A stretch of 64,000 nt of DNA from contig JAKOQB010000095.1 of the NCBI GenBank assembly GCA_029778535.1, forward strand, positions 1 to 64,000. Reading direction: 5' to 3'. Under the pieces are notes generated by a model. The model saw only the letters and a list, made by a program, of their open reading frames with translations, ran no database searches and was not told the DNA's origin. Positions 27,191-35,966 of the stretch are shown in pieces. Within the stretch, counting starts at the first letter, position 1. Every line of letters begins with the position of its first letter. Origin of the DNA: Pseudomonadota bacterium. Lineage in GTDB: Bacteria > Pseudomonadota > Gammaproteobacteria > Burkholderiales > Burkholderiaceae_F. Position numbers and translations under genes: made by a program.

Positions 27191-27385
27191 TCAATAGCGA
27201 TCCGGCTCCGGGATGCCGAGATCACGGCAAATCTTCCGGGCGAGATGCTTGTTGATCTCGTTGTGACGAGGCACCGCGCTGCGGATGTTGAGCGTGGTGT
27301 TGTGCCACCAGGAGTGCCGGGCTCCTTCGCGCAGCATGCTGCAACCGTGCGCAGCGAGGTGCTGCAGAAGATCGCGCCGCTTCAT
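27191..27385 (-). CDS. hicA: HicA family toxin
   Basis: A 64-residue mRNA-interferase-type toxin with a double-stranded-RNA-binding-like fold. It begins MKRRDLLQHLAAHGCSML, and the family histidine lies in GARHSWWHN, followed by VPRHNEINKHLARKICRDLG. The start overlaps the hicB stop by ATGA, so antitoxin is translated first. GC content looks somewhat lower than in neighbouring genes, consistent with acquisition. All family residues I can judge are present, so it is probably active. Confidence 0.87.
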   Translation of the reverse strand: MKRRDLLQHLAAHGCSMLREGARHSWWHNTTLNIRSAVPRHNEINKHLARKICRDLGIPEPDRY

Positions 27386-27597
27386 ACGGCGATCGTCAGT
27401 TCCTCATAGCCGCCCCCGGCCGCACTCAGTGCCGCTGAGCGATTGAGTTCAAGCGCCTCGCCCAGCGTGACGCGCAAGGATTCGATCAGTTCCTCCCGGG
27501 TTGCCTCCTGGCAATTGACACCGGGGACCTCCTCGATCCAGCCAATCCACCAGCCGGCGTCCTGTTTGATGACGGCCGTGTATTTCTGCCGTTTCAT
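27382..27597 (-). CDS. hicB: HicB family antitoxin (short form)
   Basis: A 71-residue antitoxin of the HicB partial-RNaseH-fold type: YTAVIKQDAGWWIGWIEEVP, GVNCQEATREELIESLRVTL and ALELNRSAA. It lacks the C-terminal helix-turn-helix or ribbon-helix-helix domain found in full-length HicB proteins (130 or more residues). Neutralisation of HicA is expected, but autorepression through this protein alone is doubtful. GGAGG lies seven bases before the ATG. It is first in a two-gene operon. Confidence 0.88.
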   Translation of the reverse strand: MKRQKYTAVIKQDAGWWIGWIEEVPGVNCQEATREELIESLRVTLGEALELNRSAALSAAGGGYEELTIAV

Positions 27598-27887
27598 GGT
27601 CGCACCTCCACGCCATCAGGATAGCGCGCCTGTGTCTGAGCGTTTTCGGGTGATCTGATATCACGCTGCGTCGCTGTTCGAATGATCGCCGACGTGCTCC
27701 ACGAAGTTCCGACTGCCGACGCGGCAGAGGACGTAATCGCCCGCATGCGAATACGTCCTTCGCGACGAGGCCGACCAGCCCCACCGGATAGTCGGGTCGA
27801 ATGGCGCCGAAGGGTCGGCCAGCAAGGATCGCGCGCGCCCTTCGGTAAACTCGCCCGCCTCGCGCCAGCCTCTCCCGCGCAGCCCAC
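27598..27887. other. Non-coding stretch between hicB and parC
   Basis: About 290 bases with the palindrome at 27650-27664 and no confident gene. On the minus strand a frame reading AGDYVLCRVGSRNFVEHVG ends in a stop near 27660 and could be the tail of a decayed gene; I do not recognise it. Confidence 0.5.
27650..27664. promoter_or_regulatory. Palindrome upstream of hicBA, candidate operator
   Basis: GTGAT-CTGAT-ATCAC is a perfect 5-bp inverted repeat 52 bases before the hicB start, a usual place for toxin-antitoxin autoregulation. No experimental support. Confidence 0.4.
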
Positions 27888-30197
27888 ATGCCCGAACAGC
27901 AAACGCTCTTCAGTTCCCCCGCTGAATCCCCCGACGCGCTGACGCTCGCGCATTTTGCGAGCCGCGCCTATCTCGATTACGCGATCTCGGTCGTCAAGGG
28001 CCGCGCACTGCCGGACGTCTGCGACGGGCAGAAGCCGGTGCAGCGGCGGATCCTGTACGCGATGAACGAGATGGGGCTGGCGGCGAGCGCCAAGCCGGTG
28101 AAGAGCGCGCGCGTGGTCGGCGACGTGCTCGGCAAGTTCCATCCGCACGGCGACCAGGCCGCGTACGACGCGATGGTGCGGATGGCGCAGGACTTCTCGC
28201 TGCGCTATCCGCTGATCGACGGCCAGGGCAATTTCGGCTCGCGCGACGGCGACGGCGCGGCGGCGATGCGCTACACCGAGGCGCGGTTGACGCCGATCGC
28301 GCGCCTGCTGCTCGACGAACTCGACGAGGGCACGACCGACTTCGCGCCCAATTACGACGGCAGCCTGCAGGAGCCGAAGCTCTTGCCGGCGCGGCTGCCG
28401 TTCACGCTGCTCAACGGCGCCAGCGGCATCGCCGTCGGCATGGCCACCGAGATTCCGTCGCACAACCTGCGCGAGGTGGTCGCGGCGCTGCAGATCGCGC
28501 TGAAGAATCCGAAGGCGCCACTCGACGAATATCTCGACGTGCTGCCGGGCCCGGACTTCCCAGGCGGCGCGCAGATCATCTCGCCGCCGGCCGATATTCG
28601 CGAGATCTACGCGACCGGCCGCGGCAGCATCAAGGTGCGCGCGCGCTACAAGTTCGAAGAGCTCGCGCGTGGCCAGTGGCAACTCGTGGTCTACGAGCTC
28701 CCGCCCGGCGTGTCCGCGCGCAAGGTGCAGGAAGAGATCGGCGAGCTCACCAACCCGCAGGTCAAGGCCGGCAAGAAGTCGCTGACCGGCGAGCAGCAGC
28801 AGCTCAAGCAGCTGGTGCTGTCGGTGCTCGAGGCGCAGCGCGACGAAAGCGGCAAGGACGCGGCGGTGCGCCTGGTCTTCGAACCGCGCACCTCGAAGAT
28901 CGACCGCGACGAATTCGTCAACGTACTGCTCGCGCACACCAGCCTCGAATCGAGCGTGCCGATCAACCTGGTGATGATCGGGCGCGACGGCAAACCGCGG
29001 CAGAAAGCGCTGTTGGACATACTTTCCGAGTGGATCGAGTTCCGCGTCGAGACCGTGCGCCGACGCACGCGGCACCGGCTCACGAAGATCGAGGATCGCA
29101 TCCACATCCTCGAAGGCCGGCAGGCGGTCCTGCTGAACATCGACCGCGTGATCAAGCTGATCCGCAACTCGGACGAGCCGAAGCCGGAGCTGATCAAGGC
29201 GTTCAGACTGACCGAGCGGCAGGCCGACGACATCCTCGACCTGCGGCTGCGGCAGCTCGCGCGGCTCGAAGGCATCAGGATCGAGCAGGAGTTGGCGGAG
29301 CTGCGCAAGGACCAGGCGGCGCTGCAGAAGCTGCTCGGCTCCGAGGCCGCGCTGCGCAAGCAGGTCGGCAAGGAATTCGACGACGACGCGAAGAGGTACG
29401 GCGACGCGCGGCGCACGCTGATCGAAGCCGCGGAGCGCGCGAGCGTGGAAGCCAAGGTCATGGATGAGCCGGTGACGGTGATCATCTCCGAGCAGGGTTT
29501 CGTGCGTGCGCGCACCGGCCACGGCCACGATGCGTCGCAGTTCACGTTCAAGCCGGGCGACGCGCTGTACGACGCGGTCGAATGCCGCACGGTCGATCAC
29601 CTGATCGCGATCGGCTCCAACGGCCGCGTGTACACGGTGCCGGTCGCGCAGCTTCCGTCGGCGCGCGGCGACGGCGCGCCGGTCACGTCGATGATCGAGC
29701 TCGAAGCCGGCACGCGCATCGTCGCGTTCTGCGCCGGCGCCGCTACGCAGCCGCTGTTGATGGCGACGAGCAACGGCTACGGCTTTGCGTGCCAGCTCGG
29801 CGACATGGTCACTCGGCTGAAGGGCGGCAAGCAGTTCATCACCGTCGACGAGGGTGCGGTGCCGCTGCGGCCGGCGCGTGTCGACCCGGCCACCGACGAC
29901 CGCATCGCGTGCCTGTCGGCCAACGGGCGGCTGCTGGTGTTCGCGGCGGCCGAGATCAAGGCGCAGTCGGGCGGCGGTCGCGGCGTCACGCTGATGGGGC
30001 TGGACGACGGCGAGTCGCTGCTCGCAGCGACGCCGTGCTCGGCGCGCGGCGTGATCGTGGCGGGCATCACGAAGGCGGGCAAGGCGGTCGAGATCACGGT
30101 CGCCGGCGCCGACCTCGACGCGCACACGGGACATCGCGCGCGCAAGGGCACGCTGGTGAAGTCGAAGCTCGCGGTGAACGCGCTGCGGCGCGCGTGA
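27888..30197 (+). CDS. parC: DNA topoisomerase IV subunit A
   Basis: DNA-cleaving subunit of topoisomerase IV, 769 residues. The catalytic tyrosine is in [10 protein letters not shown], preceded by [20 protein letters not shown] (the quinolone-resistance region) and [13 protein letters not shown]. The C-terminal part has the beta-pinwheel repeats ([38 protein letters not shown]). The residue at the E. coli Ser80 position is Gln. An ATG at 27888 begins [10 protein letters not shown]. It precedes the MBL-fold gene by four bases. Confidence 0.95.
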   Translation: MPEQQTLFSSPAESPDALTLAHFASRAYLDYAISVVKGRALPDVCDGQKPVQRRILYAMNEMGLAASAKPVKSARVVGDVLGKFHPHGDQAAYDAMVRMAQDFSLRYPLIDGQGNFGSRDGDGAAAMRYTEARLTPIARLLLDELDEGTTDFAPNYDGSLQEPKLLPARLPFTLLNGASGIAVGMATEIPSHNLREVVAALQIALKNPKAPLDEYLDVLPGPDFPGGAQIISPPADIREIYATGRGSIKVRARYKFEELARGQWQLVVYELPPGVSARKVQEEIGELTNPQVKAGKKSLTGEQQQLKQLVLSVLEAQRDESGKDAAVRLVFEPRTSKIDRDEFVNVLLAHTSLESSVPINLVMIGRDGKPRQKALLDILSEWIEFRVETVRRRTRHRLTKIEDRIHILEGRQAVLLNIDRVIKLIRNSDEPKPELIKAFRLTERQADDILDLRLRQLARLEGIRIEQELAELRKDQAALQKLLGSEAALRKQVGKEFDDDAKRYGDARRTLIEAAERASVEAKVMDEPVTVIISEQGFVRARTGHGHDASQFTFKPGDALYDAVECRTVDHLIAIGSNGRVYTVPVAQLPSARGDGAPVTSMIELEAGTRIVAFCAGAATQPLLMATSNGYGFACQLGDMVTRLKGGKQFITVDEGAVPLRPARVDPATDDRIACLSANGRLLVFAAAEIKAQSGGGRGVTLMGLDDGESLLAATPCSARGVIVAGITKAGKAVEITVAGADLDAHTGHRARKGTLVKSKLAVNALRRA

Positions 30198-30201
30198 ACC
30201 A

Positions 30202-31284
30202 ATGAGACGGCGAACCGTGGCCGCAGTGCTGGCGGCTGTCGCGGCCGCGGCGCTGTTCGTCGCGGTCGCGGGCGTGCCGGGGTGCGTGACCGTGAATCCG
30301 TACTACACGCAGTCGAAGGCGCATCACCGGCCGGACGGATTCCAGAACATCGATCCGGCCGCCGCCATGCCGCGCCCGTTGAGCGAATTCCTGCGCTGGC
30401 AGCGCGAGCGCATGGCGCTGACGATTCCGGAGCCGAAGCTCGACCTGTCGCCGATCGTTCCCGACCTGGGCTACATCGGCAAGAACCGCACCGAACTGGC
30501 GGTGACGTGGATCGGCCACGCGACCGCGCTGCTGCAGTTGGGCGGCGTCAACGTGCTGACCGATCCGATGTTTTCCGAGCGCGCGTCTCCGGTGCAGTGG
30601 ATGGGGCCGCAGCGCCGCCAGCCGCCCGGCGTGCTGCTGCGCGAGCTGCCGCACATCGACGTCGTGGTGATCTCGCACAACCACTACGATCATCTCGACG
30701 AAGCTTCGGTCAAGGCGCTGAACGCGCAGGCGGGCGGGCCGCCGCTGTTCGTGGTGCCGCTCGGCGTGGAGCGCTGGCTCGCCGACGAAGGCATCACCAA
30801 CGCCAGGGCGCTCGACTGGTGGGACGCGATCCAGGTGGGCGGCGCGCGCATTCACATGGCCCCCGTGCAGCACTGGAGCGGCCGTGCGTTGGCGGACCGG
30901 ATGAAGACGCTGTGGGGCGGCTATGTGATCGAGGCCGGCGGCAAGCGTGCGTTCTTCACCGGCGACACCGGCTATTCGGCGGCGCACTTCAAGGAAATCG
31001 GCGAGCGGCTCGGCCCGATCGATCTGGCGCTGATTCCGATCGGCGGCTACGAACCGCGCTGGTTCATGGGCAAGCAGCACGTGAATCCGGAGGAGGCGGT
31101 TCGGATCGCGCTCGATCTGAAGGCGCGCCGCGCGCTCGGCATCCACTGGGGCACGTTCCAGTTGACCGACGAGCCGCTCGACCAGGCGGTGACCGACTTG
31201 CAGGCAGCGTTGAAGAGGCACGGCCTCACCGAGCGGCAGTTCTTCGTGCTGCGGCATGGCGAGACGCGGCGGATACTGGAGTGA
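30202..31284 (+). CDS. MBL-fold metal-dependent hydrolase, NAPE-PLD-like
   Basis: A 360-residue metallo-beta-lactamase-fold hydrolase resembling N-acyl-phosphatidylethanolamine phospholipase D and outer-membrane RomA proteins. The zinc site is SHNHYDHLD with TWIGHATALLQ upstream and FFTGDTGYS, GIHWGTFQL downstream. The N-terminus has a hydrophobic export segment ending in AGVPGC, which could be an imperfect lipoprotein box. Four bases after parC. Substrate unknown; phospholipids are one family precedent. Confidence 0.87.
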   Translation: MRRRTVAAVLAAVAAAALFVAVAGVPGCVTVNPYYTQSKAHHRPDGFQNIDPAAAMPRPLSEFLRWQRERMALTIPEPKLDLSPIVPDLGYIGKNRTELAVTWIGHATALLQLGGVNVLTDPMFSERASPVQWMGPQRRQPPGVLLRELPHIDVVVISHNHYDHLDEASVKALNAQAGGPPLFVVPLGVERWLADEGITNARALDWWDAIQVGGARIHMAPVQHWSGRALADRMKTLWGGYVIEAGGKRAFFTGDTGYSAAHFKEIGERLGPIDLALIPIGGYEPRWFMGKQHVNPEEAVRIALDLKARRALGIHWGTFQLTDEPLDQAVTDLQAALKRHGLTERQFFVLRHGETRRILE

Positions 31285-31297
31285 ATGAAACGATGAC

Positions 31298-31377
31298 CCT
31301 CACCACCGCCCTCTCCCGCTGATGCGGGAGAGGGAAAAATGCCCTCTCCCCGATCACGGGGAGAGGGCCGGGGTGAG
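31298..31377. repeat. Intergenic double-hairpin repeat (CTCACC/GGTGAG bounded)
   Basis: Two perfect stems (11 bp at 31309-31334, 10 bp at 31342-31367) are bounded by CCCTCACC and GGGGTGAG. Related copies occur at 41889-41975 and 48901-48941. The end of this copy includes a purine-rich stretch that lies where the ribosome site of the next gene would be. Confidence 0.85.
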
Positions 31378-31859
31378 TGGGGAAAGGACGTCCGATAAAA
31401 ACCTACGCGCTGATGCTGTTCCTGCACCTGACCGCGATCGTGATCTGGATCGGCGGCATGTTCCTGATGCACTTCGCGGTGCGGCCGGCCGCGGTGCAGT
31501 TGCTCGAGCCGCCGCAGCGGCTGCCGCTGCTCACCGAGATCCTGCGCCGCTTCTTCAACTGGGTCGCGGCCGCGATCATCGTGGTGCTGCTGTCGGGCAT
31601 CGTGATCATCGTCGTCGCCGGCGGCTTCAAGGTCGTGCACCCGTCGGTGCACCTGATGTTCGGCGTCGGCGTCGTGATGATCGCGATCTTCGCGCACATC
31701 CGGCTGGCGCCGTTTCCGCGCCTGCAGGCGGCGGTCGCCGCGCGCGACTGGCCCGCGGGCGCGAAGAACCTCGATCAGATCCGCAAGGAAGTCGCGTTCA
31801 ATCTCGCGCTCGGCGTGGCGATTATCGCGATCGCCACGCTCGGACGCGCGCTGCTTTAG
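31377..31859 (+). CDS. CopD family membrane protein
   Basis: A membrane protein of about 150-160 residues with four helices (YALMLFLHLTAIVIWIGGMF, NWVAAAIIVVLLSGIVII, HLMFGVGVVMIAIFAHIR, NLALGVAIIAIATLGRAL), matching the CopD/DUF-type domain with a His/Trp-rich first helix. The start is uncertain: homology would begin near KTYALML, but the codon there is ATA. Either GTG at 31377, whose ribosome site lies inside the repeat, or ATG at 31413 is used. The native start may have been overwritten by the repeat. Convergent with phzF-like, three bases apart. Confidence 0.75.
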   Translation: MGKGRPIKTYALMLFLHLTAIVIWIGGMFLMHFAVRPAAVQLLEPPQRLPLLTEILRRFFNWVAAAIIVVLLSGIVIIVVAGGFKVVHPSVHLMFGVGVVMIAIFAHIRLAPFPRLQAAVAARDWPAGAKNLDQIRKEVAFNLALGVAIIAIATLGRALL

Positions 31860-31862
31860 GAC

Positions 31863-32768
31863 CTAGTCGAGCAGTGCCTCGCCGCGCAGCACCTGCACGC
31901 AGCCGCCGCCCACGGTGGCGCGGATGCCGTCGGCGGTGCGGCGCGCCGAAGCGAGCAGCAGACTCGGCCGTCCCATCTCCACGCCCTGCGCGATCTCGAA
32001 CTGTGCTTCGGGCTCGCGCCCGAGCGACAGCAGGAACGCGGCGAGCGCGGCATTGGCGCTGCCGGTCGCGGGATCCTCGACCGTGCCCGACAGCGGCGCG
32101 AACATGCGCGCGCGCAGCCGCGTCGGCGCGGTGTCCTCGACGCGCGCGTACAGGTGCAGCGACAGTCGATCCGGCGGCTCGTCGAAGGCCGTCGCAAGGC
32201 GGCGGAACGCGGCGAGATCCGGCGCCGCGCGCGTCAACGCATCGGCGGTGACTTCGACGACGCAGAACGGCAGGCCGACCGAAGCGATGCGCGGCGGATG
32301 CGCGCGCAGAACGAGATCACGCGCGTCGATGCCCGCGCAGGCGGCGACCGCATCGACCGGCAGATCGGCCCCGGTCGACAGCGGCTGCGGCGCCGCGATG
32401 TGCGCGCCGGCGATGGCGCCACGCGCGTCGCGCGCGATGCGCACCTCGACCAGCCCCGCGAGTTCCTCGAAGCGCAGCACGCCACCGGTGTCGCGTCCGA
32501 GCGCGGCGAGCACGCAGCCGGTGCCGACGTTCGGATGCCCGGCGAACGGCATCTCCGCCGTGCGGTTGAAGATGCGCACGCGCGCGCTGTTCGCCGGGTC
32601 GGCCGGCGGAAGCACGAAGGTCGTCTCGCTGTAGTTCATCTCGGCCGCGAGCGACTGCATTTCGCGATCGCTGAGAGCACGCGCGTCGGTGAACACCGCA
32701 AGCGGATTGCCGCCGAAGCGCTGGTGCGTGAACACATCGACCGTCACGTACTGTGCGCTGCGCGTCAT
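31863..32768 (-). CDS. PhzF family phenazine biosynthesis-like protein
   Basis: A 301-residue isomerase-fold protein. The catalytic glutamate lies in NYSETTFV, with the family motifs FAGHPNVGTG and DPATGSANAALAAFL. PhzF itself isomerises trans-2,3-dihydro-3-hydroxyanthranilate, but most family members without other phz genes have unknown substrates, and no phz genes are here. The start overlaps the stop of the EamA transporter by ATGA, so both belong to one operon. Confidence 0.88.
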   Translation of the reverse strand: MTRSAQYVTVDVFTHQRFGGNPLAVFTDARALSDREMQSLAAEMNYSETTFVLPPADPANSARVRIFNRTAEMPFAGHPNVGTGCVLAALGRDTGGVLRFEELAGLVEVRIARDARGAIAGAHIAAPQPLSTGADLPVDAVAACAGIDARDLVLRAHPPRIASVGLPFCVVEVTADALTRAAPDLAAFRRLATAFDEPPDRLSLHLYARVEDTAPTRLRARMFAPLSGTVEDPATGSANAALAAFLLSLGREPEAQFEIAQGVEMGRPSLLLASARRTADGIRATVGGGCVQVLRGEALLD

Positions 32769-33664
32769 CCTGCCTCCCGTTTCGGTCCCGATCGCCCGAT
32801 CGCGATGCACACGACCACCGCCGCCGCGGCGAGCCACGTCACCGGCGCGACGCGTTCGCCGAACAGCGTCGCTGCGAACATGATGGTGAAGAACACCTGC
32901 AGCAGCTGCATCTGCCCGACACGCGCGATGCCGCCGAGCGCGAGCCCGTTGTACCAGGCGAAGAAACCGATCAGTTGCGACACCAGCGCGACGTACAGGA
33001 ACCCGCCCCACGCGGGCACGCTCGCGGCAAGCGGCGTGGTCAACGCGAGCCAAAGCGCGATCGGGAGCGAGATCGGCAGCGCGAGCGCCAGCGCCCACAG
33101 GATCACGCCGATGCCGCCGATCGAGGCGGCGATCCGGCCGCCGATCACGTAGCCGAGCGCGCCGAGCACGACCGCGCCGAGCATCCACAGGTCGCCGGCG
33201 GTGAGCCGCGCGTTGCCTTCGCGCAGCGCGAACGCGATCACGATCGCCGAGCCGATCGCCGCGCAGATCCAGAAGCGCGCGCCCTGCCGGTCGCGATACA
33301 GCCACGCCGCGAACAGCGCCGTGGTAAACGGCAGCAGCCCGTTGACGATCGCGCCGTGGCTGGCGGGCATCGAGCGCAGCGCCAGCGACGACAGCAGCGG
33401 AAAGCCGAACACGATGCCGAGCGCCGCCCACGCGAGCGGCGCCCACAGCGCGCGCGCCGGCACGCGGGCGCGCGTGACCAGCAGCCACGCGGCGGCGACC
33501 AGCCCCGCGATCGCCATGCGGCCGAAGGCGACGAACGACGCGTCGAGCTCCGCCACCGCGACGCGCGTCATCGGCAGCGTCAGGCTGAACGCCAGTACGC
33601 CCAGCAGGCCCAGCAGCAGGCCCGCGCGCGCGTTGGGCGGCGACGCGGTAACGACCGCGGTCAT
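32765..33664 (-). CDS. EamA family (DMT) transporter
   Basis: A 299-residue protein of ten predicted helices in two EamA repeats, of the drug/metabolite transporter superfamily. Recognisable segments are GLLGVLAFSLTLPMTRVAV (first helix), LPFTTALFAAWLYRDR and FFAWYNGLALGGIARVG. Likely an exporter of amino acids or metabolites. Its start codon sits at the edge of the GC-rich repeat block, the ATG preceded by GGGGGCAAC. Transcribed together with the PhzF gene; coupling to the upstream GST across the repeats is uncertain. Confidence 0.88.
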   Translation of the reverse strand: MTAVVTASPPNARAGLLLGLLGVLAFSLTLPMTRVAVAELDASFVAFGRMAIAGLVAAAWLLVTRARVPARALWAPLAWAALGIVFGFPLLSSLALRSMPASHGAIVNGLLPFTTALFAAWLYRDRQGARFWICAAIGSAIVIAFALREGNARLTAGDLWMLGAVVLGALGYVIGGRIAASIGGIGVILWALALALPISLPIALWLALTTPLAASVPAWGGFLYVALVSQLIGFFAWYNGLALGGIARVGQMQLLQVFFTIMFAATLFGERVAPVTWLAAAAVVVCIAIGRSGPKREAG

Positions 33665-33819
33665 GTTGCCCCCTTCGCCCTGCGGGCTGTCCCCCCGAAG
33701 GAGCCGAGGCCCGCGGCTCCAACAGCGCCTGCGCGCTGTAGGACGGGCCGAGGAGGCGGCGCGTCCCGCGCCGCCACGGCCGGCAAGGCCGAGCGCCTTG
33801 GGAGCGGCCCGGCGGCGCT
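33665..33819. repeat. Divergent longer copy of the GC-rich boundary repeat
   Basis: Starts with the same GTTGCCCCCTTCGCCCTGCG and ends with CTTGGGAGCGGCCCGGCGGC as the 74-bp units, but with about 80 additional bases between. It directly abuts the EamA start codon. No gene is seen on either strand in the 376 bases from here to 34040. Confidence 0.8.
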
Positions 33820-34041
33820 CATGTTGCCCCCTTCGCCCTGCGGGCTGTCCCCCCGAGGGGGAGCGAGCGCCTTGGGGGCGGCCCGGCGGCGCTCATGTTG
33901 CCCCCTTCGCCCTGCGGGCTGTCCCCCCGAGGGGGAGCGAGCGCCTTGGGAGCGGCCCGGCGGCGCTCATATTGCCCCCTTCGCCCTGCGGGCTGTCCCC
34001 CCGAGGGGGAGCGAGCGCCTTGGGAGCGGCCCGGCGGCGCT
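33820..34041. repeat. 74-bp tandem repeat, three copies
   Basis: Units begin at 33820, 33894 and 33968, each CAT(G/A)TTGCCCCCTTCGCCC through CCGGCGGCGCT, nearly identical. On the minus strand each unit begins with an in-repeat ATG (two units) in a context resembling the start of EamA. The block lies between GST and EamA in the same operon; a related sequence occurs at 61136-61190 at the start of livF. It can fold into several GC-rich hairpins. Confidence 0.88.
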
Positions 34042-34661
34042 CATGTGATCGGCAGCGTGAGCACGCTGCGCGCGGCGGCGCGCGTGGACACATCCTCGTA
34101 CCAGCGCGTGAGGTCGGGCACGGCTGGCCGCTCGAGCGGCAGCCCGTACCAGCGATGAACCTGGCAGCCGATCGGGATGTCGGCCATCGTGAACTCGTCG
34201 CCGGTCAGATAGCGACGCGACGCCAGATGCGCGTCGAGCATCCGCAGCAGCGGTTCGCTCTTCGCGCGCGACTGCTCGATCAGCGCCGCATTGCGCTTGT
34301 CCGCGGGTGTCCGGACGAGCTGCATGAACGCATCGCGCCCGGCCGGGTTCAGCGTCGTCTGCTGCCAGTCCATCCAGCGCTCGGCGTCGAAGCGCAGTTT
34401 CAGATCGTCCGGATACAAGCGGCCGGGCGCGTACTTCGCGCAGAGGTAGCGCACGATCACGTTCGACTCCCACAGCACGAAGCCGTCGTCGTCGATCACC
34501 GGCACCAGTCGGTTCGGATTCAGCGCGCCGTACCACGCGGTGTCGACCACGCCGAACGCGGCGCCGGCATCGGCGCGCTCGAACGCAACGCCGGCCTCGA
34601 GCGCGGCCCACACGACCTTCTGCACGTTGATCGAACTCAGCCGGCCCCAGAACTTCAGCAT
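34041..34661 (-). CDS. Glutathione S-transferase family protein
   Basis: A 206-residue GST with an N-terminal thioredoxin fold (MLKFWGRLSSINVQKVVWA, then NPNRLVPVIDDDGFVLWES with the glutathione-binding cis-proline) and a helical C-terminal domain containing DEFTMADIPIG. The ATG at 34661 overlaps the aminotransferase stop by seven bases. The upstream frame extends into the aminotransferase and is not coding. Function is likely detoxification or a ring-opening/isomerisation step; the surroundings do not settle it. Confidence 0.9.
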   Translation of the reverse strand: MLKFWGRLSSINVQKVVWAALEAGVAFERADAGAAFGVVDTAWYGALNPNRLVPVIDDDGFVLWESNVIVRYLCAKYAPGRLYPDDLKLRFDAERWMDWQQTTLNPAGRDAFMQLVRTPADKRNAALIEQSRAKSEPLLRMLDAHLASRRYLTGDEFTMADIPIGCQVHRWYGLPLERPAVPDLTRWYEDVSTRAAARSVLTLPIT

Positions 34662-35860
34662 CGCAGTTGCTCCTGGATCAGTTCGGCCAGCGTCCGCACG
34701 CCGCGCTCGATCGCCGCCGGCGGCACGGTGACGAACGACAGCCGCAGCGTGTTGCGCGCGGGCGAGAGCGCGTAGAACGGCTCGCCCGGCACGTACACGA
34801 CGTTGCGTTCGATCGCGCGCGCCAGCAGCGCGGTGGCGTCGACGTGCGCCGGCAACGTCAGCCAGACGAACATGCCGCCGTCGGGGCGCGTCCATTCGAC
34901 GCCCGCCGGCATCGACTGTTCGAGCGCGGCCAGCATCACGCGGCACTGCTCGGCATAGCGCGCGCGCACGCGCGCCAGATGCGCGGGGAAATCCGGGCTC
35001 GCAACGATGCGATGCGCGGCGCGCTGCGTCAGCGTGGCCGTGTGCAGGTCGGTCGCCTGCTTCAATCGCACCAGCAGGTCGATGCACGCGCGCGGCGCGA
35101 CCACGTAGCCCAACCGCAGCCCGGGTGCGAGCACCTTGGAGAACGAGCAGATGCGGATCGTGCGTTCCGGCGCCCACGTGCGCAGGCTCGGCGGCGGCGC
35201 CGCGCGGTACCACAGTTCGCCGTATGGATCGTCCTCGACCAGCCACAGGCCGGTCGCGCGCGCCGATTGCGCGAGCGCGGCGCGGCGCTCGACGCTCAAC
35301 GTGCGGCCGGTCGGGTTGGAGAAGTTCGGCATCACGTAGGCGATGCGGGCGTCGCGGGCGAGCGCGGCGTCGATCGCCTGCGGGATCAGTCCGCCTTCAT
35401 CGGTCGGGATCGTGCGGAACACCGGCTCGAACACGGAGAACGCCTGCAGCGCGCCGAGATAGCTGGGCGCCTCGACCAGCAGCGGCGCGCCGGTCTCCGC
35501 GAACGCCTTGCCGACGAGGTCGAGCGCCTGCTGGCTGCCGGCGACGATCAGCACCTCGTCGGCGTGCGTCGGCGCGCCGCGCGCGGTCTCCGTTGCGGCG
35601 ATCCACTCGCGCAGCGGCGTGTAGCCCTCGGTGGTGCTGTACTGCAGGGCGCCGGCGCCGTCGTGCGCGAGCACGGCATCAAACGCCGCGCGCATCGCCT
35701 CGACCGGAAACGTCTGCGGCGCCGGCAGACCACCCGCGAGCGAGATCATGTCGGGCCGCTGCGTGACCTTCAGGATCTCGCGGATCATCGAGCTCTTGAC
35801 CTGCTCGGTGCGGCGCGCCGGCCGCAGCGGCGCAGTGAGTTCGGTGACGGGTGCGTTCAT
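34655..35860 (-). CDS. PLP-dependent aminotransferase, class I/II (2-aminoadipate/aromatic type)
   Basis: A 401-residue fold-type I aminotransferase without an N-terminal DNA-binding domain. Visible motifs are ISLAGGLPAPQTFP, SQQALDLVGK, NFSNPTGRTLS, DDPYGELWY and SFSKVLAPGLRLGY (PLP lysine). This is the LysN/2-aminoadipate transaminase subgroup, closely related to the catalytic domain of MocR regulators. The ATG at 35860 follows GAGGAT; upstream in-frame codons lie in the adjoining repeat. Located in a minus-strand amino acid cluster with a deaminase and a LysE exporter. Confidence 0.92.
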   Translation of the reverse strand: MNAPVTELTAPLRPARRTEQVKSSMIREILKVTQRPDMISLAGGLPAPQTFPVEAMRAAFDAVLAHDGAGALQYSTTEGYTPLREWIAATETARGAPTHADEVLIVAGSQQALDLVGKAFAETGAPLLVEAPSYLGALQAFSVFEPVFRTIPTDEGGLIPQAIDAALARDARIAYVMPNFSNPTGRTLSVERRAALAQSARATGLWLVEDDPYGELWYRAAPPPSLRTWAPERTIRICSFSKVLAPGLRLGYVVAPRACIDLLVRLKQATDLHTATLTQRAAHRIVASPDFPAHLARVRARYAEQCRVMLAALEQSMPAGVEWTRPDGGMFVWLTLPAHVDATALLARAIERNVVYVPGEPFYALSPARNTLRLSFVTVPPAAIERGVRTLAELIQEQLRC

Positions 35861-35884
35861 GTCGATCCTCGGCTTCAGTTGCAT

Positions 35885-35952
35885 GTCGTGCCCGCGCAAG
35901 CGGGAATCCGGTTACGGGCGGTGTTCCGGATGCCCGCTTGCGCAGGCATGAC
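35885..35952. repeat. Large inverted repeat between LysE and aminotransferase genes
   Basis: Arms of 27 bases (35885-35911 and 35926-35952) match at 24 positions, with 14 bases between. The type (TGCCCGCGCAAGCGGG core) is known as a dispersed intergenic repeat in betaproteobacteria. In the transcript it would form a strong hairpin that could reduce read-through from LysE to the aminotransferase. Confidence 0.8.
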
Positions 35953-35966
35953 ACCGTTTCACAGGT

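Noticed and set aside
27594..30134. Long minus-strand frame opposite parC
   Set aside because: Shadow frame of parC; no motif. Only the short part near 27660-27760 was kept as a possible remnant.
31863..32768. Phenazine biosynthesis
   Set aside because: PhzF family members are widespread; no phzA-E, G genes are here.
33665..34041. CRISPR or coding repeat
   Set aside because: 74-base units have no spacers; the period is not divisible by three, so a repetitive protein would change frame at each unit.
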